A stretch of 64,000 bases of DNA, taken from assembly GCF_034190915.1 (NCBI RefSeq), contig NW_026947489.1, forward strand, positions 62,682,001-62,746,000. Direction: 5' to 3'. Positions within the stretch are counted from its first letter, which is position 1, and every line of letters begins with the position of its first letter. A program made the translations under genes and the position numbers. Of the stretch, positions 35,076 through 47,639 are shown one piece after another. Source of the stretch: Cavia porcellus (lineage: Eukaryota; Chordata; Mammalia; Rodentia; Caviidae). Below the pieces are notes generated by a model. It worked only from the letters and a program-made list of their open reading frames with translations, was not told the origin of the DNA and made no database searches.

Positions 35076-38000
35076 ATGCAACAGCAGAGAGATAACATTC
35101 CTACAATTAACCAGCATTTAACAGTAATAACCATTAATGTAAATGGTCTCAATGCACCAATCAAAAGAAACAGACTAGCAGAATGGATCAAGAAACAAAA
35201 TCCAACCATATGCTGTTTACAGGAAACCCATCGAACCCAGAAGGATACTCACAGACTGAAAGTCAAAGGATGGAAAACAATTCTCCATGCAGCAGGAATC
35301 CAAAAAAAGGCAGGAGTAGCCATTCTGTTTGCAGACAACGTGAACTTTAAACCAACAATGACCATAAAGGACAAAGAAGGTCACTACATACTCGTAAGGG
35401 GAAAACTCCAAGAGAAAGAGATAACTATCTTAAATATATACGCACCAAACTCCAGAGCACCAAGTTATATAAAACAATTATTAACAGAAATCAAAACTCA
35501 AATTATCAGTAACACAATTGTAACAGGAGACCTTAATACGCCATTGACACCAAGGGACAGATCAACCAGACAGAAAATGAGCAAATAAATAACAGAACTG
35601 AATCATACCTGTGAACAAATGGGTTTGATAGACATATACAGGATGTTCCACCCAACAACATCAGAATACACATTCTTCTCAGCAGTACATGGATCATTTT
35701 CTAAAATAGACCATATATTAGCTCACAGAACATATTTAAACAAGTGCAAAAGAGCTGAAATCATCCCTTGCATGTTATCGGATCATAGCGCTCTGAAATT
35801 AGAAATTAATGATAAAACATACTGCAAAAATCCCACAAACACATGGAAACTGAATAACACACTCTTGAGTAATCAGTGGGTCACAGAAGAAATTAAAGAA
35901 GAAATCAAACAATACCTAAAAGAAAATGAAAATACAGATACAACTTACCGGAACCTGTGGGATGCAATGAAAGCTGTCCTGAGAGGAAAATTTATTGCAC
36001 TGAGTTCCCACATCAGGAAAACAGAACGAATACAAATAAATAACTTGATGCTACACCTCAAACAGCTAGAAAAAGAAGAGCAAGTCAAGCCCAAAGCCAA
36101 AAGAAGAGAGGAAATTATAAAAATCAGAGCAGAAATCAATGCAATAGAGACTAAGAAAACAATCCAAAGAATCAACAAATCAAAGAGTTGGTTCTTTGAA
36201 AGAATAAATAAAATCGATAAGCCCCTAGCCAACCTTATTTTAAAAAGGGAAGAAAAAGCTCAAATTCATGCAATAAGAAATGAAAAAGGAGAAATCACTA
36301 CAGACCCAATAGAAATACAGAAGATCATCAACACCTATTTCGAAAACCTCTACTCTCAAAAGTTTGATAACACAGAAGAAATAGACAGATTCTTAGAAGC
36401 ATATTAAGTGCCAAAGCTAGATCAAGAGGATGTAAAACTGTTGAATAACCCAATCTCTATTACTGAAATTGAAAATGTAATTGAGTCCTTACCCACCAAG
36501 AAGAGCCCAGGCCCAGATGGATTCACTGCAGAATTCTACAAGAAATACAAAGAAGACCTAATGCCGACACTCCTCAAACTATTCAATGAAATTGAAAGGG
36601 AAGCAATCCATCCTAAGTCATTCCTGGAAGCAAATATTACTCTAGTACCAAAACCTGAGAAAGACCCAACTAAAAAAGAGAACTATAGACCGATCTCCCT
36701 AATAAACACAGATGCAAAAATCCTCAATAAAATATTGGCAAATAGGATCCAGCAAATCATCAAGAAGATTATACACCATGACCAAGTGGGATTCATCCCA
36801 GGAATGCAAGGATGGTTCAACATACGTAAATCAATAAATGTAATCCACCATATCAATAAAGCCAAAAATAAGAATCACATGATCATTTCTATAGATGCAG
36901 AAAAAGCCTTCGATAAGGTCCAACATTTATTCATGATAAAAACTCTACAGAAAATTGGAATAGATGGTCTTTACCTCAATATAATAAAGGCCATTTATGA
37001 CAAACCAACAACCAGCATCATACTAAATGGCCAAAAATTGAAAGCCTTTACTTTAAAATCAGGCACAAGACAAGGATGTCCTTTATCACCACTCCTATTT
37101 AATATAGTACTGGAAGTACTAGCCAGAGCAATTAGACAAGAAAGAGAAATAAAAGGGGTAAAGATAGGAAAAGAAGAAGTTAAGATGTCATTGTTTGCAG
37201 ACGACATGATACTCTACATAGAAGACCCCCTAAGCTCCATTGAAAGACTCTTAGATACAATAAATAAATTCAGTAATGTGGCTGGATACAAAATCAATAC
37301 TCAGAAATCAATAGCATTCCTATACTCAAACAACAAAATCACAGAGAGGGAAATAAGAGAAACTGGATTATTCACATTAGCAAGCAAAAAAATGAAATAT
37401 TTAGGAATTACTCTTACGAAAGAAGTGAAAGACTTATACAGTGAAAACTATAATACACTGAAAAAGGAAATTGAAGATGATCTCAGAAAATGGAAAGACA
37501 TCCCTTGCTCATGGATAGGAAGAACAAACATTGTGAAGATGGCCATTCTCCCAAAACTCTTATACAGATTCAATGCAATCCCAATAGAAATACCATCAAC
37601 ATACCTTATAGATCTAGAGAAATCATTCCTAAATTTCATCTGGAACCAGAAGAGACCTAGAATCGCAAAGGCAATTCTAAGCAGCAAAGGCAAAGCAGGA
37701 GGCATCACAATCCCTGACTTGAAATTATACTACAAAGCAACAGTAGTAAAATCAACATGGTATTGGAATCAAAACAAAGGCGAAGATCAATGGAATAGAT
37801 TAGAAGATACAACCACAACTACAAACACACTCAACCACCTTATCTTTGATAAAGGAGCCAAGCATGTTCACTGGAAGAATGACAGTCTCTTTAATAAATG
37901 GTGCTGGAAAAACTGGCTCTCCATTTGCCGAAAACTAAAGCTAGACCCATGTCTATCACCATGTACTAAATTAAAATCTAAATGGGTCAAAGATCTGAAT

Positions 38001-38915
38001 ATTAAAACAGAAACACTAAATCTACTGGAAGACAAAGTGGGTAGAAACCTTGGAGACATAGGAGTAGGTAGAGAATTCATGAACAGGACTCAAACCGCAC
38101 GGGAAATACTTCCCAGAATCAATAACTGGGACCACTTCTTATTAAAAAGTTTCTGCATGTCAAAAGAAATCTCCAGCATAGTGAAAAGAAAACCCACAAA
38201 CTGGGAAAAGATTTTAGTGAGCTCTCTCTCAGACAAGGGACTCTTGTCTAAAACATATAAAGAATTAAAAAAACTCAGACCTCCAAAATTCAAAGATCCA
38301 ATCCAAAAATGGGCATCTGAGATGAATACGCAATTCTCAGATGAAGAAATGCAAATGGCAAATAAATATATGAAAACATGCTCATCATCATTGGTCATCA
38401 TAGAAATGCAAATTAAAACCACACTGAGATACCATCTCACTCCTAAAAGAATGGCCAGGATCAAGAAAACCAACAACAACAAATGCTGGAGAGGCTGTGG
38501 GGAAAAAGGAACTCTCTTGCACTGTTGGTGGGAGTGTAGACTGGTACAGCCTTTGTGGAGGTCTGTCTGGAGGTTTCTCAAAAAGTTGGGACTGGAAATC
38601 CCATTTATTCCAGCTATTCCACTTCTAGGCATATTCCCAGAAGAACTGAAAGCATCATACCACAGTGATATATGTGCACCTATGTTTATAGCAGCACAAT
38701 TTGTAATCGCCAGATCTTGGAAACAACCCAAGTGTCCATCAACTGAGGAATGGATAAAAAAGTTGTGGTATTTCTATACAATGGAGTATTATTCAGCTAT
38801 AAAGAAGGATCACATTGAGATATTTATCAATAAATGGGCGCAGCTTGAGACCATACTCATAAGTGAAATAAATCAATCTCGCATGTATGAATACCGAATA
38901 GTTTCACTAATGTAA
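35076..38915 (+). pseudogene. LINE-1 ORF2, one frame with two nonsense codons
   Basis: A single frame of 1,280 codons encodes the whole endonuclease/reverse transcriptase apart from a TAA at codon 171 (35,586-35,588) and a TAA at codon 444 (36,405-36,407). At both sites related copies in this window have a sense codon, so these are point nonsense changes. The endonuclease motifs NVNG, QETH, NIYAPN, GDLNTPL and SDHS are present. The RT has [44 protein letters not shown] and the catalytic FADDM. Near the C-terminus is the C-x3-C-x7-H-x4-C segment within [18 protein letters not shown]. As it stands, only a short endonuclease fragment could be translated from the normal start. Confidence 0.93.
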
Positions 38916-39971
38916 GTAATGATTCAAATATATGAAAATATGTGGCAATCATGATTCCCCATTATGTGGCCTTGAAGCCTTATAAAGTTTTCACTTATGA
39001 ATTAGAAAGGCTTTATTCTGGGCTTCTTGATATGGAAATATTTGAAGCTATAGTACATGAAGTTTTATCCAAATATCTCAAGGAAAAAGACAGACACTAT
39101 GGTAACTATTATTCTTTAAAAAAAATTATTTAGTTATTTCTTATGTTTATTTTAATTAAGGGAAAAATTTAAAAAATTAGGATATATAATAGTAACTCTT
39201 TTCGATTTCCTATTAACTTGTTTTGAAGTCCTGTAATACTCCCACGATCTTGTTTTGACTGATTAGACTCTGTTCCATTCTGTGGGATAGTATCAAGTCT
39301 GAGGGTATAGGCAACTACTTTGAAGGCAATAAGATTCACTAAGATGCCCATTCAGGTTTGACTATTGTCTCCTTTGGAAGTCCTGTAATGTTTACAATGT
39401 CTAAGTTTTATTGGTCTTGTTCTCTACTGTTTTGTCCAACTTTATAATATCTAATGAGATAGACAAATCTTTTTAAGGAAACAAGAGACAACGTTGATAA
39501 CTATTGTTAATAACCTTGTACTCTGTTCTACATCATGTGCTATGTCTATCCTTGGTTTTGACTGACAGCTTTGTTCTGCCATATTTGACTTTATTCTCCC
39601 CCCCCAAAAAAGTAACAAGAACTAAGGAGTAATAAAATCTAAAATGTGTAAATTTTGTTGTAAAAAGAGAGGAAGGGAAAAAAAGAGCTCTAACGAATAT
39701 AACAGCAAGTGTGTATAGGGATGTTGAATAGCTGACTATATTAATGTTTTTGGATCATTGAACACAGCTGTTTGTAGTCTCTCTGTTTGAATGTCTACTT
39801 TGTATTCTTTGATACTGTGATTTGAGCAACTATTTCCAAGATGATAATATGTAATCTATTAACAGGTGATTTCTTACTGTTATTTTTTTTTGTAGTTCTG
39901 TATTATATGTAACCTTACACTGCTTTGTTTTGTTTTGTGTTTTTCTCTTTTTCCTCTTAAATAAAAAAAAA
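38916..39971 (+). other. LINE-1 3'UTR and A-rich tail
   Basis: About 1.05 kb with no open frame of note; near-identical reverse-complement copies are at 25,072-26,360 and 56,208-57,530. A G-rich GGGGGG/CCCCCC stretch around 39,598-39,606 is shared with those copies. The tail ends with TTTTCTCTTTTTCCTCTTAAAT then As. Confidence 0.85.
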
Positions 39972-41108
39972 GGAAGACCTTTCTGTATTTAATTTTAACA
40001 CTTCACGTAGACAGGTACCAGAGGAACACCGTGGGGCCAGCATTTTCTATAAGACACAATCAATTGCTGTTCCAATGACATCTCCTTTTCTCGCAAAAGC
40101 AAAAGTCACTTGCTGGAATTCTCTGATCCTTTGGAAAAGTCATTATTTACTTACATGTGTGGCAGTGTGGAACAAGATTTGGTGACATAGTGTCTGAATA
40201 GAGAAAAGATACAGACATCCAACTAAGGAAGAATTGCATTGGTGGGGAAAAATCTCACAGATAATTTATCCCTTATTTTGGGCCCATCTTATAAATCTAG
40301 GAATCTTGAAGCGCCCTAAAATTTATTTGAAGTAGTAATTGAATATTTACCAACAGCAGTTCCTCCAAGCAGAAGTAGTAGACATATCAGAAGACAATCT
40401 GTAAGAATGTAAGGAATTTTTGCACAGTTAGAGAAACATCATCAAATTCTTCATTGTATTAAGGAATATTTGGCAATAGCCACTTACCATTCAATTTAAT
40501 CCAAGGGTTCAATTGTGATGAAGAACATGACCTAATGCCATGCTGCTACATCTAAATAGAAGGAAGGACATGAACCATGGATTATGGTGGAGAGTGGAGT
40601 CTCAGGATCCAAGATCATAACAAGAAGTTAATAACACAAACAAAATTAATATTATCTTCCACATTCAAAATCCTAAAAACAGCAGAAGAAAAACTGGCAG
40701 GCCTGTTGTGCACATGTGAATGGGCAGAACACAATAACAACACAGACAATATTGATGAATCAATCCAAGATCTCTAGTCATTATCTATCCTAAAGTGCAG
40801 AGGAAAACAAACATATGAAGACACTTACTGAATGAAATAGAATTCTCTGGTTGGCCTTATATGAAAGATGTCAGTATAGTAGATATAGTAATAAAGAGAC
40901 AAAAAAACACCAGATCACCATATCTCCATCCTTGTGCACAATAGTGCTCCTTCAGTGAAGGCAAGCTTCAGTGTCAAAATTATACACTAAGATAGGAAGC
41001 TGCAGGAGAAGGAAGAAAATAATCGAAGGAAAAATCTTAAATGTATGTGCAACATTTCAATCTGAGTTAAGTAGAAACTTGCAGTGTGAGCCAGGTATGT
41101 AAATGCTT

Positions 41109-41152
41109 AGTGTGTGCATGTGCATGTGCGTATGCGTGTGTGTGTGTGTGTG
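41109..41152. repeat. TG/TGCATG microsatellite
   Basis: A run of (TG)n with interspersed GCATG and GCGTATGCG, ending in an uninterrupted (GT) stretch. Confidence 0.95.
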
Positions 41153-41924
41153 ATTCAGTATGACATTGTTTCTGACTTCCAATAGACACTCTGATGCCCT
41201 GACTACTGTCACCGGTGCCTCCTCTATGTCCCTGGATAAGTTTGAACCCATTGCCCTATGGGCTTTAAATCCAAGGACTGGTACACAGGAGAAAAACAAA
41301 GGCCAGAAAGTGTACCTGAATGTCATTTTCTTCATCTGTTGGCTCCATGATTTAATTCAGGTCCACTGATAGCAACATCCCAGGAGACATCTTCTCTTGG
41401 GCAGATTTAAGTCTGTCAAGACATTAGCAAAGAAAGCATTTGCACTATAACATTTAATGCTATTGTTCTGTTGAAATAGTCTGAAAAGCCTCAAGGTCAG
41501 GCAAGAAACATTGGACATTCTGCCTTCCAAAGTGGAAGACTAAAAACTATCATCCGATGGGCCTATGATTAAGAGTTGCACACCCAGAACATTCCCTTTG
41601 TAACTGTGTTGTCTGTGAACCTATCAAGTGCTAAAAGTCACAGCCACACAAGTTCTTCACAGAGTCTGGAGACCCAAATTAGTGGCTGAAAGATCACTGC
41701 AGAAATATAATGTATAATTCAACCTACTTCTATACTGCTTCATTCTGTCAGGTGCTTCATTCTATGATTTAGTATGTTGTCATAATATATTTATACTTCT
41801 ACAAAGTTGACTCCCATCAGTATTTAGGCTTTTATGAGAACATGAGTCTGTGTGGCAAATTTCTCATTTTCCCTCACCTTGATGTAGAAAAGTAGAGCTG
41901 AAAATGACTTCTATATTTCTCTTC

Positions 41925-42127
41925 TCTTCTCTCTCTCTCTCTCTCTTTCTCTCTCTGTCTCTCTGTCTCTCTCTCTGTCTCTGTCTCTCTCTGTTTCTGT
42001 CTCTCTCTCTGTCTCTCTCTCTCTGTCTCTCTCTCTGTCTCTGTCTCTCTCTGTTTCTGTCTCTCTCTCTGTCTCTCTCTCTCTCTCTGTCTCTCTCCCC
42101 TTTCTGTGTGTGTGTGTGTGTGTGTGT
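41925..42127. repeat. CT-rich satellite-like tract with 60-bp period, followed by (TG)n
   Basis: About 170 bp of (CT)n with regular CTGT interruptions. The landmark CTGTTTCTGT recurs exactly 60 bp apart (41,991 and 42,051) and the flanks match, so the tract has a higher-order repeat unit. (TG)n follows from about 42,105. Confidence 0.9.
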
Positions 42128-42351
42128 TAAAGGGAATAAAATGAAGTAAAACAATGATAAGACAGTAGAACATCTACAATATTTAATATATTGCATATCA
42201 TTATCCTCTAATTATTTGTTCACACAACCAACTATAGGCTTGCAACATCAATCAAACAATACAGTCCCTCTGAAACAGCCAGTAACTTAGGAGTTGTGGG
42301 CAATGTTGTGCTCTCCCCAGTCCTCATGGCAGCTGGCTCACAGGAGTTTGT

Positions 42352-42655
42352 TATAGCGTCCTTCTTGGCTTTCCTCTGCCTGTGTGGATGCCACTGACTC
42401 CTTGTGTGTTTGGAGGAGTATACTTTCTTTCCTGGGTCTCCTCAACCAGTGTGGTCACTGTGATTCATGGGAGAGGGGCATAGCTTCCTTCCTGGTTCTC
42501 CCTGGCTTCTGTGGTTGCTGCTGACTCACTGTGGGAGAAGTATAGCATCCTTCAAGTTCTCCCCAGGCCATATGCCAGCTGGCTTACTGTGGGGGGTTGT
42601 GGCTTTCTTCTTGGCTCTTCACAGGCTGTGTGGGTGCCATGCTGTCACTCAAATT
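42352..42655 (+). repeat. Degenerate 60-bp minisatellite, about five units
   Basis: Units begin TATAGCGTCC (42,352), TATACTTTC (42,419), CATAGCTTCC (42,479), TATAGCATCC (42,541) and TGTGGCTTTC (near 42,599), giving spacings of 67, 60, 62 and 59 bp. Each then has a CCTGG/TTCTCC core, a CTGGCTT/CTGTG section and GACTCACTGTGGG. An open frame runs across part of it only because the period is about a multiple of three. Confidence 0.75.
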
Positions 42656-43224
42656 TTTGAGGAGCCTTCTCTGAAACTCAATGGAATTTTCACAACAGTT
42701 ATATTATTTGAAATAATAGCCTATTACTTCACTGTATGCTATTTTGTATTTTTCAAAATCTAAATAATCAGCACAAAGAGTGAGCCTCAATGTGAACTTA
42801 GACTTCACTTATTATATATCACAAATTTTGGGTTATAAACTACAACATGTTTGTAATAGGCAATCTGTTAAACATGGAAGAAAATATAGATGTTTATAGA
42901 GCTAAACTTTAAAAAAATTAAAGTATATATATTTTGAGAAAATATTTTTCCATAATTGGAAGATGTGAGCCTCAAGTTCTCATTAGCATTTGGAAAATAG
43001 CTAGTCAAAACAATGTTGGGCTGTAAATACAAAATCTACAAAGAATTTCAAAAAATTTAAGATGTAATGAACTATGTAATAATTATGTAACAACTGTAAT
43101 GGTTGCTACATTGTATCAACCTGTGAAATTTAGAAGCTTAATGAAGTAATTTAGCACTTCTACAGCCTAGAGTACTGAGGACATGCCCTAGGGTAGTTGT
43201 TTAGAGTCTAAGATGTTGTAATGA

Positions 43225-43588
43225 TTAATTCACTGTGTCAACTTGAGAAGATTAGCAGTTTAGCTAAGTGACTGAGCAGGGTACCAAGGTCATCACTTTG
43301 TAAACATCCTGAACCTCTTGAAGAGGAGTGCATAGAAATGATGTGAGTGCTACAACCACACCAGGGCAGGAAGCCTGTTAACAATAAAGGGAGGGGAAAA
43401 GGTTTGATCCCCATTTTTACTCTTGTTGTCTTTGCTGTCTTTGAAACCCTCTGTCATGCCACTCTGCTTTGGAGCCAGTTGATTATGGGCTGAAACATCT
43501 ATAAACTGTGAGCTAAGTAAGCCTTTTTTCTTATATCTTTCAGTGCTGGGTATTTTTGTCTCACCAATGAAAGAAAAGCAGCTAACAC
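43225..43588. repeat. Unclassified old interspersed repeat
   Basis: Ends such as CACTGTGTCAACTTGAGAAG on the left and GTCTCACCAATGAAAGAAAAGCAGC on the right, with GGGCTGAAACATC in the middle, have the look of a common mammalian LTR or hAT-type repeat. I cannot name the family from sequence alone. Confidence 0.4.
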
Positions 43589-43609
43589 AATAAATATATG
43601 AAAAGGATA

Positions 43610-46600
43610 GACTTCTGGAAGAACATGGTGGACAGATAGCAGCAGCTTTGGAGGCTCTGTGAGAAACTGTACTTAAAATCCAGGTGAGAAATCCTAAGCA
43701 AGGGGAGATATACTTTGCCGACCCAGGAACGAACTAAACTAAGAGAAACCAACTGAAGACACAATCCTGGTGATATAACAAGAACAGATAAGGTCTCAGC
43801 ATGGAAGCTGGACCCTGTACCACTGGAAGCTGTGATTTGAATTTCCTGCAGCAGCTGCTGCATCCCAATCAGCACAGCAAGGACAGAGACATGAAAGCTC
43901 TGAGAGTGGAAAGTGGTGAATAGAGTTGAGAGCGGGTCTGGCCAGGAGCCCTGCATTGACCTGTGGTGAGTGAGCGGATCGGGGACCCTTCCATTGAGTG
44001 GGAGGCTTCAGCAAAGGACATACTGGGACTGGGCAGACTACCCGGAACAGCATGCTGCAGTGACTTCAGTCACATATTCCCCTCTCAAGCGGGATTGGTG
44101 GGGAGTGCCTGGCCTGCGTGATGCCACTAAGACCTAGTAGGCCAGCCCAAACCAGGTCCCAGCACCTGGAGGTGCACCATAGCAGCGAAGCCTTTGGTAG
44201 GTTGACCTGGAGGGGTGGGCCCAGCATAGGCTGCCCAGGTCTGTGTCTCCCTAGTACACTGCACTGGGTGGGAACACCTAGCCGGCGCAATTCAAACAAA
44301 CTGTAACCGACAAAGAAAGAAACTAGGCCTCCTATATACGCTTGTATATAAGGAACAAAAAATATGGGAAGAGGGAGCAACAAGAAAGGGTCCTCGGCCC
44401 CCAATAGACATAAAGCGCTATCTCCAGAGCCTCATAGACTTCAGGAATGAAGTCATTAACAACCTGAAGCAAGATATAAGTAGAATAGTTAGAGAAATGC
44501 TAAGCACCACCCAAGAAAAAACAGATGGTAGAATGGAAGAACAGAAAAAAAGGGGAGAATTGTTTGATGGAGAAAATAGAGAAAACATAGAATACGTGAA
44601 GCAGGTTCAAAGAGATTACCAGGAAACTAAAAACTCTATCGAAAACTGGCATAACAGCTTGAAAGAAACTAAGGAAAGATTATCTGAATTGGAGGGCAGA
44701 TTTGTAATATGGGAGCATGAAATGAAAAACTTCTTAAAAATAACAAAAAAACAAACAGCAATACAAAGGCTAGACGATGATAAGAGGATCTATAACTTAA
44801 GAATTAAGAATATAAAAGAAGAAGTAGGGATACAAATAAATGGACTAAAAAAGCTATTCACAGAAATAATACAAGAGAATTTCCCTAATTTAGCAATTGG
44901 TAAAGAGACTCAGATGTATGAGGGATACAGGACCCCAGCCACCTACAACCCAAACAGAGCTACACCCAGGCATATAATAATCAAAATTCAAGAAATCCAA
45001 TATAAGAACAGAATATTAAAAGCTGTAAGAACAAGAAACAGATCACTTACAAGGGAACACCCATCAGAATCACAGCAGACTTCTCGGCACAAACCATCAA
45101 ATCATGAAGAGTGTGGAGGGAAATAATTCAAGCTTTGAAAGATAATAACCTCCAGTCAAGATTGATATATCTTGCACAACTGTCCCTAGAAATTGATGGA
45201 AAAACAAGGTGCTTCCAGGATAAAGAGGAACTAGGGGAATTTGCAACCACCAATTCAACTCTACAGAGAATACTGCAGGACATTCTAAAAGAGAAAAATA
45301 CCAAGATTCCAGAAATAGTGGCCGACAGGCCACAATGAATGGAGCAGAAAGTGAAATGAAGAAGACAAACTGACAACAAATGACAGAAAAAGAACTCAAC
45401 ATAAATGAGGCAGAGAAGATCAGATGGCAGGAACAGCTATTTTGGAGAAAACAAGACATCATAATAGCTAGTGCTGATTTAATATCATCTTGTTTTGAAG
45501 TCCCATCAAACTTGTATTCTTCTGTTTCCATTAGTCTTAAAAGATTGTATCTTCTTGGATTTTATTATATATGATAATATAAGTAAAAACTTTTATAGAC
45601 AAGGAGATTATACAGAAACCATGGTTCATTTTCTGTTAATTGGTTCTAAATATCCTATAATAATGTCATTCTCTTGAATGGTTTTATAGTGTCTTGATAT
45701 GTTTGGTGCTACTGTCTACAAAGTTATACTCAAGGATTTCAAGGAAAGAGTCACTATGGTAACTATCCTTATGTCAGGATATCTTGTGGTGAAATGCTAT
45801 TTTGCTTAAAGTGTTAAGTTTTCACCTGCACTGTTCTGTTGTTACACCCTCTTTTATCTCAATCTCCCTTTTTTTAATTATTTACTTTTTTCTTTTTATC
45901 TTTTTAATTAAGGGAAAAATAAATTTAAAAATAGCAGGATACATTATGGTAACCTACTTTGATTTCCTATTAACTTGATTTAAAATCCTGTATAGCCCTC
46001 ACCATCTTGTTTTGACTGATTTTCCTCTATTCTGCTTTGCTTGATAGTACCAAGTTTGAAAACTGTGATGACAATAAGAATCATTATGACACCTTCCAGT
46101 TGACTATTATTTTCTTTTAAAGTCCTGTAATGTCTCCAATGCTTTGGTTTTATTCTTTACTGTTTTGTTCAATTTTATTAAAACTGGCAGTTCTTAAAAT
46201 AGCAAGAAGCAGTATGGTAACCATTGTTGATCACCTTATATTTTGCTTTTACATTATCTATTATGTCCATCCTTTTGATTTGACTGACTCTGTTCTGATA
46301 TGTCGCATTTGGTTTTACTCTCTTCAAAAAAAGTAATAAGAACTGTGGGAGTAATAAAACCCAAAATGTGTAATTGTCATTGTACAAAAGAAAAGAAAAG
46401 AAAGTGCTGTAAAGGTTATAACGGCATATATGTTTAAGTGTATAAGATAGATAACCATATTACTGAGTTTTTTTGGATCATTGAACAAAACTGTTTGCAC
46501 TCTCACACTGTTTGAAAGTCCACTTTATATGCTTCAATTTTGCAACTTGAACAACTATTTCTAAGATAAGAATATGCAATCTATCAACTAGTGATTTCTT

Positions 46601-46671
46601 ATTGTTTATTTTTTAAATTTTGTATTACTTGTACCCTTTTTCTGTTTTTTTCTTTTTCTCGTTAAATAAAA
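43610..46671 (+). mobile_element. Complete ORF1-only LINE-1 derivative (HAL1-like) with target-site duplication
   Basis: The element starts GACTTCTGGAAGAACATGG right after AAATATATGAAAAGGATA (43,592-43,609). It ends in TTAAATAAAA, followed by AAATATATGAAAGGATA (46,672-46,688), a 17-18 bp duplication differing by one A. Inside are a 5'UTR of about 750 bp, one ORF1 and then directly an L1-type 3'UTR of about 1.1 kb. No part of the endonuclease or RT is present. Since both ends and the duplication are intact, the missing ORF2 predates or accompanied insertion; it is not later damage. The ORF1/5'UTR lineage differs from the L1 at 33,377, while the 3'UTR is clearly related to it. Confidence 0.88.
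44364..45338 (+). pseudogene. ORF1 of the half-L1, two or three frame breaks
   Basis: The coding text starts with MGRGSNKKG and continues in another frame with PIDIKRYLQSLIDF, so a frame break lies near 44,395. A coiled coil follows (VQRDYQETKNSIENW, RLSELEG). The RNA-binding part has NFPNLA, YRTPATYNPNRATPRHIIIKI and QYKNRILKAVR. A second break near 45,045 moves the C-terminal domain (MWREIIQALKDNN, QSRLIYLAQLSLEIDG, FQDKEELGEF) to a third frame. ORF1 protein binds RNA as a trimer. The family plan is complete but this copy is not translatable as one chain. Confidence 0.85.
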
Positions 46672-46689
46672 AAATATATGAAAGGATAA

Positions 46690-47639
46690 TATATTGAATC
46701 TAAATGATTCAATAAATTGTATAAAGGTATGTTTACATGAAAGGACTTTATGTCCATTAAACTGGGTAATGTGAGTTGTCTGCAATAAAAACACAAATAT
46801 TTGAAAATACACTTGAGTCCTCCACATAAACAATTACTTGCCAAACTCAAGACTTATTTTTCTAACTTGGGTCTGATTATTATCTGGATTGAACTGTGTT
46901 TCAAATGTCATGACCCAAAATATCTTTCTTTCTAACAGGAAAACACTATATAAGACTGTGGCTCATAATAATGTTCTAAGTGGGCTGAAGAAGTAGTTAA
47001 ATGGGAGTACCTGTTGAATATATGAAAAACTTTATATTCAATCCCCTATGTCACAAAAAAATTGAAATCCTAAATTCATATACATACTGGAGTATACAAT
47101 ACACACAAATTCAGGAAACTACTCAGTAAATGATTGCTTTTGTAAAATAATAATTTCTCCAAAGTGATAAGACATATAATACAACAGAAGAAAGACTTGA
47201 CAGTGTCCCTCTTTTCCCAACACCACTGAAGACAGTGGCTATTTCCTTACAATCTGAAGACTCCTAAGTTGCATAGAATACAGGCAGTTGCCTTTTCTGC
47301 CTTAAGGAGACAAAACTTTTGTCCTTGGTGGATCTTCTAAGCTTTCAATGGATAGAGCATTCATGTGTACCCCCCATGTAGAAATTGCCTGTTCACAGGT
47401 ATATCCCCTGCTGCCTGTGAGGATGTGAATCAAGGTGGGAAGAGTTCATGTATATCAAGAGGCCATACATATTACTCCCATATTACTTCTCTATCTGGAT
47501 TAATAAAATGTAGTGTTCAGATTATTTTATGTAATAAACAAGGAAATTAAGGCAGAAATTCTGCTTATTTTTCTATGCAATGATGAAGAATGATGGCAAC
47601 AACAAGAATTCAAATTGCACAGTCAATAGGTACACTAAG
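46690..47639. other. No gene recognised
   Basis: AT-rich unique-looking DNA. No coding, tandem or SINE signal that I can support. Confidence 0.4.

Larger units (their letters stand above)
33377..39971 (+). mobile_element. Young full-length LINE-1 with target-site duplication
   Basis: The element starts after AAGACCTTTCTG (33,365-33,376) and ends in an AAATAAAAAAAAAGG tail. AAGACCTTTCTG follows again at 39,974-39,985, a perfect 12-bp duplication (14 bp with one mismatch). It holds a GC-rich 5'UTR (33,377-34,007), an intact ORF1, a 60-bp gap, ORF2 and a 3'UTR of about 1.05 kb. Only two stop codons break ORF2. It is the best-preserved L1 in the window and a probable recent insertion. Confidence 0.95.
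39990..43220. other. No gene; worn L1 piece and simple repeats
   Basis: About 40,570-41,080 (plus strand) is probably a very old L1 piece: its end, GGAGAAGGAAGAAAATAATCG ... CTTAAATGTATGTGCAAC, mirrors the endonuclease GKLQEEEITILNIYAP coding. The rest is unassigned apart from the repeats listed separately. Confidence 0.4.

Noticed and set aside
41864..42196. Long open frames over the CT tract coding for Ser-Leu or Arg-Glu repeats
   Set aside because: They arise from the simple repeat itself; there is no start context, splice structure or family similarity.
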